From contig JANOFU010000018.1 of NCBI GenBank assembly GCA_031413815.1, positions 1 to 64,000 of the forward strand: DNA of 64,000 bases, read 5' to 3'. The translations under genes were made by a program, and so were the position numbers. Under the pieces are notes generated by a model, which did no database searches, was not told the origin of the DNA, and saw only the letters and a list, made by a program, of their open reading frames with translations. This stretch comes from JAGVSR01 sp031413815. Its GTDB lineage: Bacteria > Pseudomonadota > Alphaproteobacteria > Rhizobiales > Hyphomicrobiaceae. This document shows positions 16,466 to 25,304 of the stretch, piece after piece (within the stretch, counting starts at the first letter, position 1; each line of letters starts with the position of its first letter).

Positions 16466-19084
16466 TCAGGCAACGACATTCACGATCCTTTGCGGCACGA
16501 CGATGATCTTTTTCACCGGCTTGCCTTCCAAGGCTCGAACAACGGCTTCCAAGCCGAGAGCCGCAGCCTCGATCTCTTGATTTGACGCGGTTCGCTCAAT
16601 GGTTAGCTCATCGCGCCTCTTCCCGTTGACCTGTACGGCAATGGTCACGCGATCGTCAACGAGCAAGGCCGGATCGGCCTTTGGCCAGGGTTGATTGGCG
16701 GCCAGAGTGTTGTATCCAAGCCGCGCCCAGCATTCCTCGGCCAAATGCGGCATCATAGGAGCGATCAACTGAACGAGTATTTCAGCGGCTTCCCGCAAAG
16801 CCCAGTCGAGACCTTCCGATGACTTAGGTAATGCTCCCGAAAGTGCATTCGTGAACTCGTAGATCTGGGCGACAGCCACGTTAAACCGCAGCGATTCGAT
16901 GTTGCGACCCGTGGCGTCGAGGGCCTTGTGTGCAGTGCGGCGCAGTTCAGTTGCGTCAGAACTTAAGCTCGCTGGCATGGCCGCACCTGTAGGCGCGCCT
17001 TTGTCCGCGATCTCGTCCACCAGACGCCAGATGCGCTGCACGAAGCGGCCCGCGCCCTGCACGCCAGCTTCGGTCCAGATCACATCGCGTTCGGGCGGGC
17101 TGTCCGACAGCATGAACCAGCGGGCGCAGTCGGCGCCCCAGTGGGCGATAATGTCGTCGGGATCGACGAGGTTCTTTTTCGACTTCGACATCTTTTCGAC
17201 CGAACCGATGGTGGCGGCGTTGCCTGACGCGATTTCGATTGCGGTGCGGGCTTCGCCCTCGCCCTTCAGTTCGACTTCGGTGGGCAACAGCCATGCGCCC
17301 GACTCCGACTTGTAGGTTTCGTGGGTCACCATGCCTTGCGTGAACAACGCGCTGAACGGTTCGCGCAGGTTCTTGGTGCCGAGCCCTGCGTCGCCCATCG
17401 CGCGATAGAAGAAGCGTGAATAGAGAAGATGTAAAATCGCGTGCTCAATGCCGCCGATGTATTGATCGACGGGCAGCCAATAGTCAGCTGCTTTGGTGTC
17501 AACTGGCGTAGTGGCATCCGGTGCGGTGAAGCGCACATAGTACCAAGAGCTATCGACGAACGTGTCCATCGTGTCGGTTTCGCGCCGGGCGGGTTTGCCG
17601 CATTGGGGGCACGCGCACTGCTTCCAAGTCGGATGGCGATCAAGCGGATTGCCCGGCTTGTCGAACGTCGCGTCCTCCGGCAATTGAACCGGAAGGTCTT
17701 TTGCAGGGACCGGAACGACGCCACACACTTCGCAATGGATCATCGGGATCGGGCATCCCCAATACCGTTGCCGCGAGATGCCCCAGTCGCGCAGGCGATA
17801 GTTCACTTTGCGCTGACCTAAAGGCGCTTTGCCGAGCGTTGCGGTCTCCAATCGCTTGGCAGCTTCTTCGAACGCGGCCGTCGTGGTCAGTCCGTCGAGG
17901 AAGCGCGAGTTGATCATCGTGCCGTCGCCGTCAACGGCGGTGTCTCCAATCACGAAGGTCTTGGCGTCAGCGCCTAGCGGCAGCACCACCGGCGTGACAG
18001 GGAGTTTGTATTTGCGAGCGAAATCGAGGTCGCGCTGGTCGCCGGACGGGCAAGCGAAAATGGCTCCCGTGCCGTAGTCCATCAGAACAAAGTTGGCGAC
18101 GTAGACCCGCACCCGCCAGTCTTTATCGAACGGATGCACGGCGCGGATGCCAGTGTCATAGCCCTGCTTTTCAGCGGTTTCAACATCAGCAACCGATGTG
18201 CCCATGCGCCGGCATTCGTCGCAGAACGCGGCAAGTTTTGGGTCTTGTTCAGCAGCGGCCTTGGCCAGTGGATGATCCGGCGCGATTGCCATGAACGAGG
18301 CGCCGAACAGCGTGTCGGGCCGGGTTGTGTAGATCTCGAGTTCTGAATGTCCCGGCGGTGCCGTCCTCGCATCGAGGGCCCACCGGACCAACATTCCTTC
18401 CGAGCGGCCAATCCAGTTCGCCTGCATCAGGCGGACTTTCTCAGGCCACTTATCAAGCGTGCCGAGATCGTTCAGCAGTTCATCGGAGTAAGCGGTGATT
18501 TTGAAGAACCACTGAGTGAGTTCGCGCTGTTCGACGAGCGCGCCGGAACGCCAGCCGCGGCCGTCGATCACCTGCTCGTTGGCGAGCACGGTGTGATCGA
18601 CCGGGTCCCAATTGACCTTAGAGGACTTGCGATAGGCGAGGCCCTTGTCAAAGAGCTTCAAGAAGATCGCCTGCTGGTGCTTGTAGTAATCGACGTTGCA
18701 GGTGGCGAGTTCGCGGCTCCAGTCGAGCGACAAGCCCATCGATTTCAACTGACGCTTCATGGCGTCGATGTTGGCGTAGGTCCAGGTGCCAGGGTGGGTT
18801 TTGCGCTCTATTGCTGCGTTTTCGGCCGGCATGCCAAAGGCGTCCCAACCCATTGGATGCAGGACGTTGAAGCCCTTGGCGCGCTTGTAGCGGGCGAACA
18901 CGTCACCCATGGCGTAGTTGCGCACGTGGCCCATGTGGATGCGGCCCGATGGATAGGGGAACATCTCGAGGACATAGCATTTCGGCCCGGAGCCAGACGT
19001 CTTAGCGGTGAACGTTCCGGCGTTTTCCCAGGCTTGCTGCCAGTGTTTTTCGCGTGCGGGCGCGTTGTAGCGTTCGGAGGCCAT
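16466..19084 (-). CDS. leuS: Leucyl-tRNA synthetase LeuS
   Basis: Charges tRNA-Leu. It has 872 residues, normal length. The class I signatures are intact: HMGH at residues 50-53 (within YPSGRIHMGHVRNY) and KMSKS at 631-635. The editing domain lies about 220-420, with TTRPDTLFGASFMAIAPDH. The catalytic-core peptide WGISRQRYWGCPIP and the anticodon-binding C-terminal region are present. It starts the leuS-lptE-holA operon. In related genomes the yggS-like gene usually lies divergently next to leuS; here a fic gene intervenes. Confidence 0.98.
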   Translation of the reverse strand: MASERYNAPAREKHWQQAWENAGTFTAKTSGSGPKCYVLEMFPYPSGRIHMGHVRNYAMGDVFARYKRAKGFNVLHPMGWDAFGMPAENAAIERKTHPGTWTYANIDAMKRQLKSMGLSLDWSRELATCNVDYYKHQQAIFLKLFDKGLAYRKSSKVNWDPVDHTVLANEQVIDGRGWRSGALVEQRELTQWFFKITAYSDELLNDLGTLDKWPEKVRLMQANWIGRSEGMLVRWALDARTAPPGHSELEIYTTRPDTLFGASFMAIAPDHPLAKAAAEQDPKLAAFCDECRRMGTSVADVETAEKQGYDTGIRAVHPFDKDWRVRVYVANFVLMDYGTGAIFACPSGDQRDLDFARKYKLPVTPVVLPLGADAKTFVIGDTAVDGDGTMINSRFLDGLTTTAAFEEAAKRLETATLGKAPLGQRKVNYRLRDWGISRQRYWGCPIPMIHCEVCGVVPVPAKDLPVQLPEDATFDKPGNPLDRHPTWKQCACPQCGKPARRETDTMDTFVDSSWYYVRFTAPDATTPVDTKAADYWLPVDQYIGGIEHAILHLLYSRFFYRAMGDAGLGTKNLREPFSALFTQGMVTHETYKSESGAWLLPTEVELKGEGEARTAIEIASGNAATIGSVEKMSKSKKNLVDPDDIIAHWGADCARWFMLSDSPPERDVIWTEAGVQGAGRFVQRIWRLVDEIADKGAPTGAAMPASLSSDATELRRTAHKALDATGRNIESLRFNVAVAQIYEFTNALSGALPKSSEGLDWALREAAEILVQLIAPMMPHLAEECWARLGYNTLAANQPWPKADPALLVDDRVTIAVQVNGKRRDELTIERTASNQEIEAAALGLEAVVRALEGKPVKKIIVVPQRIVNVVA

Positions 19085-19239
19085 GAGGTGGTGGGGTCTT
19101 TCAAAACGGCGTGGTTAAAGGGGTTGGCGGGTAAAGAGCCTGAAAGCGCCGGGGGGTCAAGGCGGGGTGATTGCTGAAGGCTGGGCCCGGCGTCGCGTCA
19201 GCTTCTGGGTGTCATGGGTATTTTTTCGGGATTTTTGCC

Positions 19240-19389
19240 CATGAGGGTGGGTCTCATGTGCAGTGCGTGAACATGAGGCTGGCATCATGTTCAATATTTC
19301 CTATTTTGTGTACATGAGAATGCTATCATGCGCAGAGCTTGAACATGAGTCGCTTATCATGTTCAAAAATCGTCAAAAATTGAATATGA
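19240..19389 (+). promoter_or_regulatory. Array of palindromic operators in the fic promoter
   Basis: Two strong inverted repeats share the form TGAACATGA-N8-TCATGTTCA: 19268-19293 (9-bp arms) and 19339-19366 (10-bp arms, TTGAACATGA/TCATGTTCAA). A weaker copy is at 19312-19330 (ACATGA-N8-TCATG) and a degenerate one at 19240-19258 (CATGAG-N7-CTCATG). A half-site TTGAATATGA sits at 19380-19389, just before the fic ATG. The centres are about 31.5, 41 and 31 bp apart, close to whole helical turns, so bound proteins would face the same side. This looks like a cooperative autoregulatory operator. Confidence 0.75.
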
Positions 19390-19393
19390 GAAT

Positions 19394-20584
19394 ATGAACA
19401 AGCCAGTGCCCCGCTCCAAGACCAGAAAAGCCACGGGCAACGACCCGCGCCGGCCGTACAACGACCTGCCGTTGTTGCCGCCTCCTGCAGACCTCGAGAC
19501 CAAGGCCGTCCTAAAGCGCTGCGTCGCCGCCCACAAGGAACTGGCGGCCCTGAAAATAGCCGGACAACTCCTGCCCGATCAAACCGTGCTGATCAACGCC
19601 ATCCCGACACTGGAGGCGCGAGCCAGCTCGGAAATCGAAAACATCGTCACGACCAATGACAGTCTGTTTCGCGAGGCGAGCCTTGGCCAAGACGACACGT
19701 CTATCGATCCGGCAGCCAAAGAGGCATTGCGCTACCGGACTGCGCTTTATGAGGGGTTTGAAAATCTCGCGAAGCGACCGGTTACAACGCGCATGGCCAT
19801 CGACTCGTGCCGCACGTTAACTGGGACCAGCCTCGACATCAGAGCGGTTCCGGGCACGACACTGAGAAACGTCACGACAGGCGACGTAATCTATACTCCA
19901 CCCGATGGTGTCGATGTGATCCGCGGCTTGCTCGGTAACTGGGAAAAATACCTCAATGCTGACAGCGACATTGATCCGCTCATCCGAATGGCCGTTCAAC
20001 ACTATCAGTTCGAGGCCATCCATCCGTTTGGCGATGGCAACGGGCGGACGGGACGCATCTTGAATCTGCTGTTCCTGGTGCAAACCGGGCTCCTCGACAA
20101 ACCGACACTTTATCTCAGCCGCTATATTCTCAATACGCGGGCGGATTACTATCGCTTGCTGGAAAAGGTGACGCAGCAGGGCGAGTGGGAAGCCTGGGTC
20201 CTCTACATGCTGACAGCGATCGAACAAACGGCTGGTTGGACCAATGCCAAGGTGTCGGCCATTCGCGCGCTGATGGCGGAGACCGCGCGCTATGTACGGG
20301 CGTCGAAACCCCGACTCTATTCGTATGAACTCATCGAGCTTGTGTTCACGCAACCTTACTGCCGGATTGACAATCTGATTGAGGCAGGCATGGGAAATCG
20401 CGTGACGGCGTCATCGTACATGAAACAGCTCGTCGAGATCGGAGTGTTGAAGGAAGAGAAGCTCTGGCGCGACAAGGTGTTCATCAACCGCAAGTATCTC
20501 GATCTGCTATCGAGTGACGAGCACACGTTTGCGCCGTACGGCGTTCCCGAACAGCCAGCGGCCCGCAAGGCAAAGTCGCGATGA
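19394..20584 (+). CDS. Fic-domain protein (class II, N-terminal inhibitory helix) with winged-helix C terminus
   Basis: Probable AMP-transferase of the Fic superfamily, 396 residues. The catalytic motif HPFGDGNGRTGR is complete at 210-221, with H210 as the expected base. An inhibitory-helix motif S-x3-E-N is at 78-83 (SSEIEN), placing it among self-inhibited Fic proteins. The last 90 or so residues (YSYELIELVFTQPYCRIDNLIEAG ... VTASSYMKQL) look like a winged helix, which could bind the operator array upstream. It lies between leuS and yggS, usually adjacent genes, and its TGA overlaps the yggS ATG. The target is unknown. Confidence 0.9.
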   Translation: MNKPVPRSKTRKATGNDPRRPYNDLPLLPPPADLETKAVLKRCVAAHKELAALKIAGQLLPDQTVLINAIPTLEARASSEIENIVTTNDSLFREASLGQDDTSIDPAAKEALRYRTALYEGFENLAKRPVTTRMAIDSCRTLTGTSLDIRAVPGTTLRNVTTGDVIYTPPDGVDVIRGLLGNWEKYLNADSDIDPLIRMAVQHYQFEAIHPFGDGNGRTGRILNLLFLVQTGLLDKPTLYLSRYILNTRADYYRLLEKVTQQGEWEAWVLYMLTAIEQTAGWTNAKVSAIRALMAETARYVRASKPRLYSYELIELVFTQPYCRIDNLIEAGMGNRVTASSYMKQLVEIGVLKEEKLWRDKVFINRKYLDLLSSDEHTFAPYGVPEQPAARKAKSR

Positions 20585-21252
20585 CCCTCCACTCCTCTGT
20601 AGCCGCATTGCACGAGATTGAAACGCGAATTGCGAAGGCGGCGACTGGCGCGCGCCGGGACGTATCTTCGGTTCATCTCATCGCAGTGTCGAAAACCTTC
20701 GACGGCGGAGACATTGTGCCGGTGATCGAAGCGGGCCACCGCGTGTTCGGCGAAAACCGAGTGCAGGAAGCCAAAGCCAAATGGCCGGACCTTAAGGTGC
20801 GGGTTCCGGGACTTGAGCTCCATCTCATCGGCCCGCTGCAATCAAACAAAACGAAAGAAGCCGTCGAGCTGTTCGACGCGATCCACACCATCGACCGGCC
20901 GAAGATCGCCGAGGCGGTGGCGGCCGAGATGGTACGGCAGGGCAAGCGGCTTCAGCTGTTCGTTCAGGTCAACACGGGCGAGGAGCCGCAGAAGGCCGGC
21001 GTCATGCCACGCGAAGCTCCGGCGTTCGTCGCCATGTGCCGCGATCAGCTCAAGCTCGAAATCGCAGGCCTCATGTGCATTCCGCCGGTCGACGAAGAAC
21101 CCGCGGTGCACTTCGCGTTCCTTTCCAAGCTCGCACACGACCTGGGCGTGCCGGGCCTCAGCATGGGCATGAGCGGCGACTTCGAAACCGCGATCGAGTT
21201 TGATGCCACGCATGTGCGTGTCGGTAGCGCGATTTTCGGGGTGCGGGGGTAG
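20581..21252 (+). CDS. YggS-family PLP homeostasis protein
   Basis: Pyridoxal-phosphate-binding protein of the YggS/PROSC family, which buffers PLP and affects amino acid pools. It has 223 residues. The PLP lysine is in HLIAVSKTFDGG, and the family peptides GENRVQEAKAKWPDL, HLIGPLQSNKTKEAV and MGMSGDFETAI are clear. The ATG overlaps the fic stop (ATGA), so it is probably translated by coupling from the fic transcript. A private promoter inside fic cannot be excluded. Confidence 0.95.
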   Translation: MTLHSSVAALHEIETRIAKAATGARRDVSSVHLIAVSKTFDGGDIVPVIEAGHRVFGENRVQEAKAKWPDLKVRVPGLELHLIGPLQSNKTKEAVELFDAIHTIDRPKIAEAVAAEMVRQGKRLQLFVQVNTGEEPQKAGVMPREAPAFVAMCRDQLKLEIAGLMCIPPVDEEPAVHFAFLSKLAHDLGVPGLSMGMSGDFETAIEFDATHVRVGSAIFGVRG

Positions 21253-21266
21253 CCGGCCTCCGCACA

Positions 21267-21620
21267 CTACTTCACCCGCGCCGTGAAATGCTTGCGCACG
21301 GCCTCGTGGATTTTCCAGGTGCCTTTGAAGGTGGATTCTACGACGAAGGCGTCGCCAGCTGTGACCTCGACCGGGCTGCCGCCGTCCGGCGTGATGGTGA
21401 TGCGGCCAGCCAGGATGTGCACGAACTCAAAGCCTGTATATGTCGCGTGATAGGTGCCGGGCGTTGCGTCCCAGTGACCCGAGATCATCGATCCGTCGGC
21501 CGTCGTGTGCTGCACCCAGGTTTTCATCGACGGGGAGCCATCGACGACCTTCCAACCGGGAAGATCGGACGTGATCGGGTCTGCGCTGGTTGCGGGAATT
21601 TTGACGACGGTCGCGGTCAT
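21267..21620 (-). CDS. Cupin-domain protein (DUF861-like)
   Basis: A single-domain cupin of 117 residues. The sequence SGHWDATPGTYHATYTGFEFVHILAGRITITPDGG and VEVTAGDAFVVESTFKGTWKIHE (cited here in outline by the segments GHWDATPG, EFVHILAG and VTAGDAFV) matches the EutQ/DUF861-type cupin. Such proteins may bind metal or a small ligand, but the substrate is unknown. It converges with yggS (15-nt gap) and lies downstream of the EamA transporter gene on the same strand. Confidence 0.75.
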   Translation of the reverse strand: MTATVVKIPATSADPITSDLPGWKVVDGSPSMKTWVQHTTADGSMISGHWDATPGTYHATYTGFEFVHILAGRITITPDGGSPVEVTAGDAFVVESTFKGTWKIHEAVRKHFTARVK

Positions 21621-21698
21621 GTCAGCACCTTGGGTTACAGCATCGTGTGGGGCAGTGTACGGGTCAGTGGCTCCGCCGCAAGCGTCCTCGCTGCCTGT

Positions 21699-22565
21699 CT
21701 AATACCGTCCCGACAGCACCACCACGCCGCCAAGGATCATGAGCATCCCCAGAAGCTGCAGCAGGTTGAGGCGCTCTTTCAAGAAGATGATCGCCAACAC
21801 AACTGTCACCGCTCCGAAACATGACCCCACGACGGTTGCGAACTCCGCCCCTTCGATTTTGCCGGCCGAGATGACCGCTGACAAGGCCAACGCATCCAGC
21901 ACGCCCATCAGCATCAACACGGGAAGCCACGGCTTCGCGCCGGAAAAACTGCCCCGGTCGCGCAGGCACCAGGCAGCCATGATCGCCATTGACCAGGCCC
22001 TTGAGACGAGGGTCACGTTCAGCTCTCCACCATCCTGAACCGCCGCCTGTCCTGCGGTCAGGGATGCGGCGAATCCAAGGCCTGACAATCCCGAATAGAC
22101 GATGGCTTGCGTGCGTATCCCCACCATAGCGTGACCCGGTTCCGGTTGGGCTTCAGTTGCAAAGCGGGCAACGAGTGCCACGCCCACAGTGATTGCCGCC
22201 ACCGCAAGCCAATCCGATGCCGACGGCTGGGCACCATTGGCCACGGCCCACACCATCACGAGCACCGGATAGGCCCCCACAATGGGCGACACCAGCGCCA
22301 CGGGGCCAATCGCAAACGCCTTAAACAGCCAAACGAACCCCAGGGCGTAGGTGATCCCGGTGAGTGCCATGATCCATAGTTTGTCGGGTGCAACACTCAC
22401 GGCTTCTCCGCGGACAACCATGGCCGTTGCGATCGCGATCGCACCAAGTATGAAAACGATCAGAACCGACTGGAGACTGCCGAGCGAACGGCTGACAAAC
22501 CGGATGAGCAGGTCATGGAGGCCCCAAGCCAGCGCTGCGACAACACCCAAGAGCACGGCACTCAT
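21699..22565 (-). CDS. EamA/DMT-family transporter
   Basis: A ten-helix drug/metabolite transporter of 288 residues. Two EamA repeats are visible: about 1-125 (beginning MSAVLLGVVAALAWGLHDLL) and about 150-285, which ends LNLLQLLGMLMILGGVVVLS. The proline/glycine pattern (SPIVGAYPVLVMVWA and FATVVGSCFGAVTVVLAIIFLKERL in parts) is typical. Substrate unknown. The ATG at 22565 follows a 317-bp gap shared with the divergent gene at 22883. Confidence 0.85.
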   Translation of the reverse strand: MSAVLLGVVAALAWGLHDLLIRFVSRSLGSLQSVLIVFILGAIAIATAMVVRGEAVSVAPDKLWIMALTGITYALGFVWLFKAFAIGPVALVSPIVGAYPVLVMVWAVANGAQPSASDWLAVAAITVGVALVARFATEAQPEPGHAMVGIRTQAIVYSGLSGLGFAASLTAGQAAVQDGGELNVTLVSRAWSMAIMAAWCLRDRGSFSGAKPWLPVLMLMGVLDALALSAVISAGKIEGAEFATVVGSCFGAVTVVLAIIFLKERLNLLQLLGMLMILGGVVVLSGRY

Positions 22566-22882
22566 GCGTTAGACCCCGTTCCCCGTTCGGCTCTGTTGGA
22601 CAGGGTGAGCCGGTGCGAGGACCGGACCAGCGACGGCCAACTCGACCTACCATAGCGGGCGCAATGATAAATGCAGCGCGAGCGACATAATTGGCCCCGA
22701 AAACGCCAATCCTTAGCAACCACGAGGCAGCGGCCCTGCGAGGCCTTTGGGATTGCGGGGCCAGCGACCGCAAGTGGGAGTTTTCCAAGGGTTTTCCGGC
22801 CACTGTCTGAATGATGTCTAGGCCCCGGTGGTAGCCTTACCCGAATGTGATTCGTTTCAATCGCATCATTTTGGAGACGTCC
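22566..22882. other. Divergent intergenic region, no gene seen
   Basis: This gap separates the divergent EamA gene and the gene at 22883 and should hold both promoters. No conserved open frame, RNA structure or repeat stands out. GGAGAC at 22873-22878 is the probable ribosome site of the right-hand gene. Confidence 0.4.
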
Positions 22883-23764
22883 ATGGCTTCCACAACGCTT
22901 CGGACCGCCGATATTCAAGCCGGCTCGGCTGCCGCGGACGCCGCGCGCGAGGAACTCGCTGAACGCGCTGCCACCAAGGGGTCCGGCAAGGCGCCGAAGG
23001 CGGGCAAGGATGGTTGGCACAAGTTCCTCGTCGATGTCTGGATCACGCCCTTCAACAATATCGAATTCGGGCTCTACAAGCGATCGCGGAACAAGGGCAA
23101 GTCACGCCAGTTCACCTCTGACATGGATATCTTCGCCGAAGTGATCGAGAACGGCGAACGCACCGGCGTGCTCGGCTACCGCGAGGATCTTTGGAAGCAG
23201 AACACGGGCATGGACAAGCGCCTGGTGTTCAAGTTGTTCAATGAAACCGTGAATTGGCGCGCCACCATGGATCTGATGGTCGGCCGGTCGTTGCAGCAAA
23301 CGATTGGCGCGCGCGGACTGCCGGTCACATGCTACTCCGTCAACACCGACGATGATGGGTTTTTGATTTACATCGAGCGATCAGCCAACAAGTGGCCGTT
23401 GATGCCGGAGAACTTTTCGTTCTTTTTAATGAATGATAACCAGCCTGAGTTTTACCGCTTACGCCGCGACTTCATCAATTTGGGTGGCGACTACACCCTC
23501 TATGACCAGAGCGGCAACGTAGTCGGGGCACTGGACGGCAAGGTGTTTTCGATTGGCGGCAAGTGGTACGGCAAGGTCAAGCAAGGGCATGCCGACAAGC
23601 GGTTGCTGACCGTGCTGAAGCTGTTCGCCGGCATGATTATTTTCAACGGCGATACGCGCCGCCATATGAAGCGGCTCTACAAGGATGTCCGCGCTGGCCG
23701 CATCAAGCCGAAGATCGAACGGCAAGAAGCCGATCTCTATATGAACCCGCGCCGGACGCGATAA
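22883..23764 (+). CDS. Protein of unknown function with LURP/tubby-like C-terminal region
   Basis: A soluble 293-residue protein, family not recognised with certainty. The N-terminal 50 residues are Ala/Lys-rich. The rest is rich in aromatic beta-strand patterns; FINLGGDYTLYDQSGNVVGALDGKV and FSIGGKWYGKV (segments around 205-240) resemble the repeat of LURP-one-related/tubby-like barrels, which may bind phospholipids. The C terminus is basic and ends NPRRTR. The ATG at 22883 with GGAGAC upstream is chosen over 22847. It is monocistronic, 243 bp before the ammonium transporter gene. Confidence 0.6.
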   Translation: MASTTLRTADIQAGSAAADAAREELAERAATKGSGKAPKAGKDGWHKFLVDVWITPFNNIEFGLYKRSRNKGKSRQFTSDMDIFAEVIENGERTGVLGYREDLWKQNTGMDKRLVFKLFNETVNWRATMDLMVGRSLQQTIGARGLPVTCYSVNTDDDGFLIYIERSANKWPLMPENFSFFLMNDNQPEFYRLRRDFINLGGDYTLYDQSGNVVGALDGKVFSIGGKWYGKVKQGHADKRLLTVLKLFAGMIIFNGDTRRHMKRLYKDVRAGRIKPKIERQEADLYMNPRRTR

Positions 23765-23907
23765 AACGGGGCGGGAGGAGCGCTTGCCTGCTCATGTGGC
23801 AGCTGCTCGGGACGGTTTGCCTAAATGATAGGCACTATCGGTTTTATAGTTTGCGTAGGGAACGCCAAAGACTCTGAAATTAAAGGGTTTTTATGAATCG
23901 TTAACAC

Positions 23908-23924
23908 TTGGCACAGTTCTTGAT
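23908..23924 (+). promoter_or_regulatory. Possible sigma-54 promoter of the ammonium transporter gene
   Basis: TTGGCAC-N5-TTGAT resembles the -24/-12 consensus TTGGCAC-N5-TTGCW, differing at the -12 C (A here). It lies about 84 bp before the amt ATG. The glnK-amtB operon has a matching CTGGCAC-N5-TTGAG element with the same deviation. No clear NtrC site was found. Confidence 0.4.
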
Positions 23925-24007
23925 CATCCCGCCGTAAACTGCAGCAGATCGCTTGAAAACAATGCGACTGCTTAAAAAGTCAGCAACGGTTCGGTGGGAG
24001 CAGGGGA

Positions 24008-25237
24008 ATGGAACAACTCCAAGCGGGGTCGGACGTCTTTTTTCTTTTGATGGGGGCGATCCTCGTCTTTGCCATGCACGGCGGCTTTGCGTTTCTTGAG
24101 GTCGGCACCGTCCGGCACAAAAACCAAGTCAACGCGATGGTCAAAATCCTCGTCGATTTTGCTATTTCGACCATCACCTACTTCTTCATCGGGTACTGGA
24201 TTGCGTACGGCGTCAGCTTCATGGGCAATGCCGCGGCGATCTCGGGCGGCGCCGATGGCTTCGGCCCTCAAGGCTTGAGCCTCGTCAAATTCTTCTTCCT
24301 GTGCACATTCGCGGCGGCGATTCCGGCCATCGTTTCTGGCGGTATTGCGGAGCGGGCAAAGTTTCTGCCGCAGTGCCTTGCGACGGCCGCACTCGTTGGC
24401 CTTGCCTATCCTCTGCTCGAAGGCGCGGTCTGGAACCGCAACTTCGGTTTGCAGGATGGGTTATTCAAAGACGCATTCGGGGCGGATTTCCACGACTTTG
24501 CCGGAAGCGTGGTCGTTCACGCCTTCGGCGGCTGGGCCGCGTTGGCGGCGGTGCTTCTGCTGGGCGCGCGGCTCGGCCGCTACGACAAGGGCCGCTCATT
24601 CGGTATTCCGCCGTCATCGATTCCGTGGCTCGCCATGGGCTCGTGGCTGCTGTGCATCGGCTGGTTCGGGTTCAATGTCATGAGCGCGCAGAGCCTGAAG
24701 GGTATCTCGGGTCTCGTCGCGGTCAACTCGCTGATGGCCATGTGCGGCGGGATCGTTGTCGCGCTGCTTGCAGGACGCAACGATCCAGGCTTCGTTCACA
24801 ACGGCGCGCTGGCTGGCCTCGTGGCCGTCTGCGCGGGGTCTGACTTGATGCATCCGGTGGGTGCCTTGGCAACCGGCGCCATTGCGGGCTTTATCTTCGT
24901 CCAGTTGTTCCAACTCGCGACCAACAAATGGCAGATCGACGACGTGCTCGGCGTTTGGCCGCTGCACGGATTGTGCGGACTGTGGGGCGGAATCGCTTGC
25001 GGGATCTTTGGGCTGACCGAGCTCGGCGGCATCGGCGGCGTAACGTTCCTATCCCAGCTCGTCGGTAGCTTGATGGGCGCGGCGTTCGGCTTGGCCGCCG
25101 GCTTTGTGATCTATGGCGTGCTGAAGGCCAGTCTTGGAATTCGCCTCACGGCCGATGAGGAACGCGAAGGCGCGGACCTCTCCATTCACAAGATTGGCGC
25201 CAACCCCGAAGAAGACGTGCGGATGGGCCGGGTGTGA
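24008..25237 (+). CDS. amt: Ammonium transporter (Amt family), stand-alone copy
   Basis: Trimeric ammonium channel of 409 residues with 11 predicted membrane segments and no signal peptide. It begins with the first helix (SDVFFLLMGAILVFAMHGGFAFLE in parts). The Amt signature DFAGSVVVHAFGGWAAL (around 162-178) includes the conserved pore histidine VVHAFGG. The second pore histidine is in GVWPLHGLCGLWGG. The C-terminal tail ends DVRMGRV and could contact a PII protein. A second Amt with glnK lies 9 kb away at 33182. Confidence 0.95.
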   Translation: MEQLQAGSDVFFLLMGAILVFAMHGGFAFLEVGTVRHKNQVNAMVKILVDFAISTITYFFIGYWIAYGVSFMGNAAAISGGADGFGPQGLSLVKFFFLCTFAAAIPAIVSGGIAERAKFLPQCLATAALVGLAYPLLEGAVWNRNFGLQDGLFKDAFGADFHDFAGSVVVHAFGGWAALAAVLLLGARLGRYDKGRSFGIPPSSIPWLAMGSWLLCIGWFGFNVMSAQSLKGISGLVAVNSLMAMCGGIVVALLAGRNDPGFVHNGALAGLVAVCAGSDLMHPVGALATGAIAGFIFVQLFQLATNKWQIDDVLGVWPLHGLCGLWGGIACGIFGLTELGGIGGVTFLSQLVGSLMGAAFGLAAGFVIYGVLKASLGIRLTADEEREGADLSIHKIGANPEEDVRMGRV

Positions 25238-25245
25238 AAATACGG

Positions 25246-25277
25246 AAGGCCCGGCAGTTCAATGCCGGGCCTTCCTG
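25246..25277. terminator. Strong hairpin after amt
   Basis: GGAAGGCCCGGCA and TGCCGGGCCTTCC form a 13-bp perfect stem with a 6-nt loop, 8 bp after the amt stop and before the convergent small gene. The T-run is weak on both sides, but the stem strength fits an intrinsic terminator. Confidence 0.8.
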
Positions 25278-25304
25278 TCGTTGCTTAGACTTTTCTCGCT
25301 CCGT

